Shown here: positions 58,621 through 64,000 of the stretch, piece by piece
Layout of the letters: each line of letters opens with the position of its first letter
Position numbering within the stretch: the stretch's first letter is position 1
Assembly (NCBI GenBank): GCA_036365515.1
Contig: CM070876.1
Span: forward strand, 132,520,394-132,584,393
Direction: 5' to 3'
DNA length: 64,000 nt
DNA from: Torymus aiolomorphi
Lineage: Eukaryota; Arthropoda; Insecta; Hymenoptera; Torymidae
Made by a program: the position numbers and the translations under genes
The notes under the pieces: generated by a model
Seen by the model: only the letters and a program-made list of their open reading frames with translations
The model's database searches: none
Told to the model about the DNA's origin: nothing

Positions 58621-60290
58621 CGCAGAGGATTTCTCAGTAAATATTTTTCTACACAAGATTCAGATAACTACAAGATTTCTTGTGTATATCAACAATAAAA
58701 ATAATCAGATACGTATTAAATGACTAAATATCTATTTTTAAAATATAAAATGTTGGTTATAAAAATGAACATTGACACTTTGTGTTGATTTATTATTTTT
58801 TTTTTTAGATTATATGAGAAATTTCTTACGGTGGAAGACATCAAAATGTTTCAGAGGAGTTCTTAGTAATTTTTGCATATACTATAAACAACGGCCTGAA
58901 GAAATGGAAATCTACAAGCGTCCTGTACAAGAAAATAACTTAGAAATATAATAATAGTGAAGTCAGTGCAAGTTTTCAGATCAGATATAATAAAATATTT
59001 TGTATAATAAATAAAATAAGTAGCAGTATGATGTGTTAAATGAAGTGTTTATAACAAATTTAGAACCTCTACTTAAAATCAGAATTTAAAATATTGGTCA
59101 GACGTTAGAGGCTTGGTTAAAAAAAAGCATTTTTTGGCTATACTTCAAGAAACTGAGTCGATATTAGTGCTGTGCTCTTGTACATATTTACTTAAACACC
59201 AATTAAAAGATTATGCCAAATGAACATTAAAATACAGAAAAAAGCCAAAATGATGTGTTATTGTTGTGAAAATTTCAACGAATAAAAGTGCTTAGTTAAT
59301 CTAATTTTATCATTTTCTCACGGAGGGAGACGTCAAAATGTTTCAGAGGATTTCTCAGTAAATATTTTTCTAGACAAAATTCAGATAATTATTTGAAAAA
59401 GTATACAAGAATGTTAAGAAAGCTTTTATTATCAGTAATTATAGTTCATAAACTGATTGTTTTTAATTTTACAAGATGTGTGTGTCAATCATGAGTTATT
59501 AAATTAAGCTGTTTTATACTTTCTACTATAAAAGAATATGGAAAAAGCTTTTTTCTCCCAATGATTCTTAGTTCATAAACTTTTGTTTTTAATTTTGGCA
59601 AGATGTGTCTGATAGATTATTAATTCAAGTGGTTTCTAGTGAAAACTTCAACGAATCCAAGTGTTGAAAATAATGTAATTAATGATTGGCTTATGGTGAG
59701 GGGCACCAAATGATTCAGAGGAGTCATTTGTTCTGTGAATATACAGTACATGAAACCATAATATGAATTACTGTAATGGCCACTTTTTGAATCTGCAACC
59801 AACATTTTAATTTGCTAGCTGATTGTGATGCAATAGTATGATTATTAGATCTAGTACCCTTGCAAGTCTTTGATAAAATATTATGAAAAAGAAGTATGTG
59901 GATATCAAAATAATGAAATGAGTTCCAGCTTTAGAATGTGAAATAAAAGGCTAAAGGTAAATTTTACCACAAATTTAATAATGTAATAATAATTTGTTAA
60001 AAAAACAAAAGCAAATGGATGCATAAGAGTGTTTTTGTAAAAAAACTTAGTATCAGGTTCTGTTACGTAAGGGTAGTTAACTTGGCAAACTTTGAGCTTC
60101 GCATTTTGTAAAGGCTAGAGGATTAGGTGATTTCAGAGAAATAGATGCGAAAGAATAGTTTTTAAAAAACTTTGTACCGCCTGCTGCTATGGAAATGGCA
60201 GTTGACATGAGAACTCAACTTCTCAGCCAACTTTGAGCTTCAAGTTTTATAAAAGTAAGAGAATCAGGTGATATAGAGATTTGAATTGTA
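58620..60290. repeat. Diverged short tandem/dispersed repeats
   Basis: Motif CAGAGGATTTCTCAGTAAAT recurs at about 58622 and 59347, with relatives CAGAGGAGTTCTTAGTAA (58853) and CAGAGGAGTCATTTG (59716). TTCATAAAC...TTTTTAATTTT..CAAGATGTGT recurs at about 59448 and 59574. AACTTTGAGCTTC..TTTTATAAA-type text recurs at about 60083 and 60228. Offsets of about 125-145 bp recur. No gene. Confidence 0.6.
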
Positions 60291-60599
60291 ATTTTGAGAA
60301 CTTGTACTTTTTTCTTTTATTCCTTGCGATAGCTACAAAGAAAAAATATATTATTTTTATCGTTTTTAACAACTTTAAATTCTCTGTCGAAATACTAATA
60401 AAAGTTTAATGTTTTTATCCAAACAATCTTGCTCTCAACAACTGTCCAACTCTCTACAAAGAACTTGACTGAAAGCTTAAATGTTTTTTTGAAACAATTA
60501 TAATAAACACTTTTAAAAACTATTTTTTAAAGTATTTTCTATCTGTAAATTATTCATTATTATATTTTCTCTACAAAATATCTCAAAAAATGGTCCATT

Positions 60600-63500
60600 T
60601 CTATATCTTTTAAAAAATCCATTAATAAATTATTTTACAAAACTTCTACAATCCTTTACAAACTTGTGCAAGCAACGAGAAATTCTTTTCCAAAACCATT
60701 ACAATCACTTTACAAAAACTTTTACAAACGATAAGAATTTTTTCGTAAACCATAAGAATTATTTTCCGAAATCTATACAATATCCTAAAAAATTATTTAC
60801 GTTTTATTTTATGAAAAGGAATTCTACGAATAAATAATAAATGTTTGCGTTCTAAAGTCGAAATAAATTTCTTTCACGCGGATATACTGAAATTCAAACC
60901 CAAAAAAGTTGTGAAATCAATTAAATTGTAGTTTTATACTTAACAGACATTATTTACAATGTAGTTTTACTCTTAAAAAGTTGTGAAATCTCTTTAAAAA
61001 ATTATTTTACAAAAGTAAAAACTTATAGGCAAGAATAAGTTTGGTTACTATTCTACATAGTTTGTACTTAACAAACATTATTTACTAAACTCTCCCACCC
61101 TCTCTTCCCTCTCTCTCTCTCCCTCTGTACCAAAAACTTTAATGAAAGCTTAAATATTTTTTCAAACAATCAACACGTTCTTTAAAAAACTAATTTTTTA
61201 AATATATTCTATCCACACCATTTGTCTATAGTCCTTTTATTTATTCTGATCTTATATATTCAATAACCACTCTCTACAAATGGTAAGAATTTTTTTCATG
61301 ACTGTACAAATAACTTTTATTTATTCGAATCTCATCTATTCAATAAGCACTCTGCAAATGGTAATAATTTTTTTCATGACTGTACCAATAATAATATTGT
61401 TAATATAAAACTTTCTACGAAAGTATAAAATAAGGCAAGTATAGACATTTTTTCTGTATAATCTATAAAATAATAATATTTATGTTTTTTTAAAAGAAAT
61501 CAAATAAATACTAGTGAAAAAGTCTTTTACTTCTTTGAGTCAGTGTATGCTGAATAAATTATATGTAAGTAAGTACATTCAAATTGTTCATTGCAAATCA
61601 AACAAATGAAAGTTGTGAAATCAATTATCGATAGTCAAGTAATGCAAACAACTCTCGGAAACAACTGTATGACTATTCTCAAAAATGTACTAAAATTTGT
61701 TCATCCTTCTATACAAATTAAACACAAGAAAGTACTGAAATCAATTTATTGTAGTCAAGTACCCATAAGTTAACTTGACTGAATAATACAACTTTTCGTA
61801 ACTACTTAAAAATATTCAGTCAGCGGGCATAAAGTACTACTTAACGCCTAACAGGCGTAATAGCTCCCATACTCCTACCAAACTATAGAACCTACGCACT
61901 TTACACCCGTGTCGGCGAAAATTATTTTAATTATATAACTACTATGCCTTCTTTTTATTTCTAAAATTCATAAGAATTTTATCTGATATTTACGAAAAGT
62001 CAAAGCCTATATAATAAAATTACATAGTTACCACCACATCTCCATTTTTCATTGATCTTTCTCAATTTTGAAATATCTATAATATTACGCATCTTGGGAG
62101 GACAATAGAAGTCTATAGAGCTGCTCTAGCAGGGGTGGTCCTCCAATCTCCCATACATACTTGGCGGGCCCAACGGTTTCCAGTTTACTGGTGGGCTTTG
62201 TAAATGTAGAATATTAAATTTTTACATAAATTCATTAACAATGTTTATAAATATAAGCCCATTATAAATAATTACATTGGCTCTAATTTTTAATTGATAC
62301 AGTTTAAATATAATATCCCTACATGTGCAGAATCTCATGATTTACTTTCATTACTGAAAATATTTTTCCTTGTGTCCGTCTTTTTTAAACGGGAATGGGA
62401 TAAAAAATGCATATAAATTTATTGTCTACTCAAAAGTGCTTTAGGTTTTATTCACCATTTTGTAAGCCACCTATTTTTTATTCTTTTCCGTCGTGTAAAT
62501 ATCATATGAGATATCATATGTGTGATGTCATCTGCAATTTTACATATTATGGGATCTCATACGAGATCTGATGCCCGATATTCTCTGTGAGATCTGATGT
62601 CCGATATTCCCAAATGAGATCTGATGTCCAATATTCTCATGTGAGATCTCATATGATATTTTCATGCGGGTTTGCACTTCCTATTAAAAAATAGAGTAAT
62701 AAATTCAATACTGAGCCCTATTTAATATGTATAAGCAACCCATTTATACATTTTATCTGATTAAACATATGAATATTTATATGAAAATGACCATTTCTAA
62801 ACCTTAAACTGCAAACCGTCGGGCCCGCCAAGTATGTATGGGAGATTGGAAGACCACCCCTGCTAGAGCAGCTCTATAGACTTCTATTGTCCTTCCAAGA
62901 TGCGTAATATTATAGATATTTCAAAATTGAGAAAGATCAATGAAAAATGGAGATGTGGTGGTAACTATGTAATTTTTTTATATAGGTTTTGACTTTTCGT
63001 AAATATCAGATAAAATTCTTATGAATTTTAGAAATAAAAAGAAGGCATAGTAGTTATATAATTAAAATAATTTTCGCCCACACGGGCGTAAAGTGCGTAG
63101 GTTCTATAAAGTTTGGTAGGAGTATGGGAGCTATTACGTCTGTTAGGCGTTAAGTAGTACTTTATGCCCGCTGACTGAATATTTTTAAGTAGTTACGAAA
63201 AGTTGTATTATTCAGTCAAGTTAACTTATGGGTACTTGACTACAATAAATTGATTTCAGTACTTTCTTGTGTTTAATTTGTATAGAAGGATGAACAAATT
63301 TTAGTGCATTTCTGAGAATAGTCATACAGTTGTTTCCGAGAGTTGTTTGCATTACTTGACTATCGATAATTGATTTCACAACTTTCATTTGTTTGATTTG
63401 CAATGAACAATTTGAATGTACTTACTTACATATAATTTATTCAGCATACAATGACTCAAAGAAGTAAAAGACTTTTTCACTGGTATTTATTTGAGTTCTT

Positions 63501-63893
63501 TTAAAAAAACATAAATATTATTATTTTATTGATTATACAGAAAAAACGTCTATACTTGCGTTATTTTATACTTTCGTAGAAAGTTTTATATTAACAATAT
63601 TATTATTGGTACAGTCATGAAAAAAATTATTACCATTTGCAGAGTGCTTATTGAATAGATGAGATTCGAATAAATAAAAGTTATTTGTACAGTCATGAAA
63701 AAAATTCTTACCATTTGTAGAGAGTGGTTATTGAATATATGAGATCAGAATAAATAAAAGGACTATAGACAAATGGTGTGGATAGAATATATTTAAAAAA
63801 TTAGTTTTTTAAAGAACGTGTTGATTGTTTTGAAAAAATATTTAAGCTTTCATTAAAGTTTTTGGTACAGAGGGAGAGAGAGAGGGGGAAGAG
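60600..63893. mobile_element. Second member of the FB1 palindromic family, truncated on the right
   Basis: 60600-61094 matches the outer part of FB1 (AAGGAATTCTACGAATAAAT, CATAAGAATTATTTTCCGA). From 61094 the copy is palindromic. Arm 61094-62187 pairs with 62805-63893 (GTACCAAAAACTTTAATGAA and counterpart; ACTTTCTACGAAAGTATAAA and counterpart). The 617-bp spacer differs from that of FB1. The mirrored 60-codon frames at 61591 and 63221 are arm copies. The outer right part is missing where the copia RT begins. Confidence 0.85.
62555..62665. repeat. ~29-bp tandem repeat in the palindrome spacer
   Basis: Four to five copies of GAGATCTGATGTCCGATATT with short variable ends. Confidence 0.85.
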
Positions 63894-64000
63894 GGGATTT
63901 TCTTTAATCTTTGAATTTCTTTTTCATTTGACTACAAATTAATAAATCATCGACATACATAAGGACGTAAATAATATTATCACCTTCTCCCTTTACATAT
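63894..64000 (-). pseudogene. Ty1/copia reverse transcriptase fragment, off the right edge
   Basis: On the minus strand the frame reads YVKGEGDNIIYVLMYVDDLL then ICSQ. YVDD within an hydrophobic strand is the catalytic box of copia-type RT. After about 29 codons a one-base shift moves to EKEIQRLKK, the expected continuation, and the homology stops at the palindrome junction at about 63893. The rest of the gene lies outside the window or is deleted. Confidence 0.75.

Overview
The window is a eukaryotic, AT-rich repeat block with no host gene that I can identify. The mix of elements (Jockey-type LINEs, a Ty3/gypsy element, a Ty1/copia scrap, mariner, piggyBac-like and hAT-like MITEs, a pogo-type transposase, a Helitron scrap and a Polinton/adintovirus-type fragment), together with two ~150-bp satellites, points to an arthropod and most likely an insect. 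A parasitoid-wasp-like genome would fit, but the sequence does not prove it. Almost every coding stretch is a broken transposon gene.

Layout. 1-3040: LINE-A on the minus strand, with RT and endonuclease (EN) remains, an ORF1 piece, and an end that runs off the left edge. 3465-4498: an orphan GC-rich segment split by a hAT-like MITE. 4499-19215: a second minus-strand LINE (LINE-B) cut into pieces by later insertions. These are a mariner at the TA 5251/13038 (itself filled with a 3.7-kb palindrome and unassigned DNA), a TA-flanked MITE carrying a tRNA-like segment at 13620-14339, and a 2.1-kb TTAA-flanked piggyBac-like element at 15368-17465. At all three sites the LINE reading frame continues exactly across the insertion when one target copy is kept. 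19374-19679: Helitron Rep scrap. 19.7-22.2 kb: unassigned, partly GC-rich.

22.2-29.5 kb: satellite 1 (~150 bp monomer), interrupted by an ORF1-only LINE (LINE-C) with a poly-A tail. 29879-39565: a full-length but mutated Ty3/gypsy element with ~985-bp LTRs. 39985-49650: a palindrome built of palindromes, with several later insertions that can be dated against the other arm. 49738-50812: satellite 1 again, in the opposite orientation. 50985-54340: satellite 2 (~150 bp, about 23 monomers, local higher-order repeats).

54987-56762: broken pogo/Tigger-type transposase. 56773-58112: fragment of a Polinton/adintovirus-type element (small basic virion-type protein followed by the start of an adenovirus-like protease), split by a TA-flanked MITE. 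58.2-60.3 kb: (GA)n and diverged short tandem repeats. 60.6-63.89 kb: second member of the palindromic family seen at 5679-9349. The window ends inside a copia RT (63894-64000, minus).

The genes do not form a pathway. The value of the window is its structure: insertion order, foldback elements, satellites with internal dyads, and an ORF1-only LINE.
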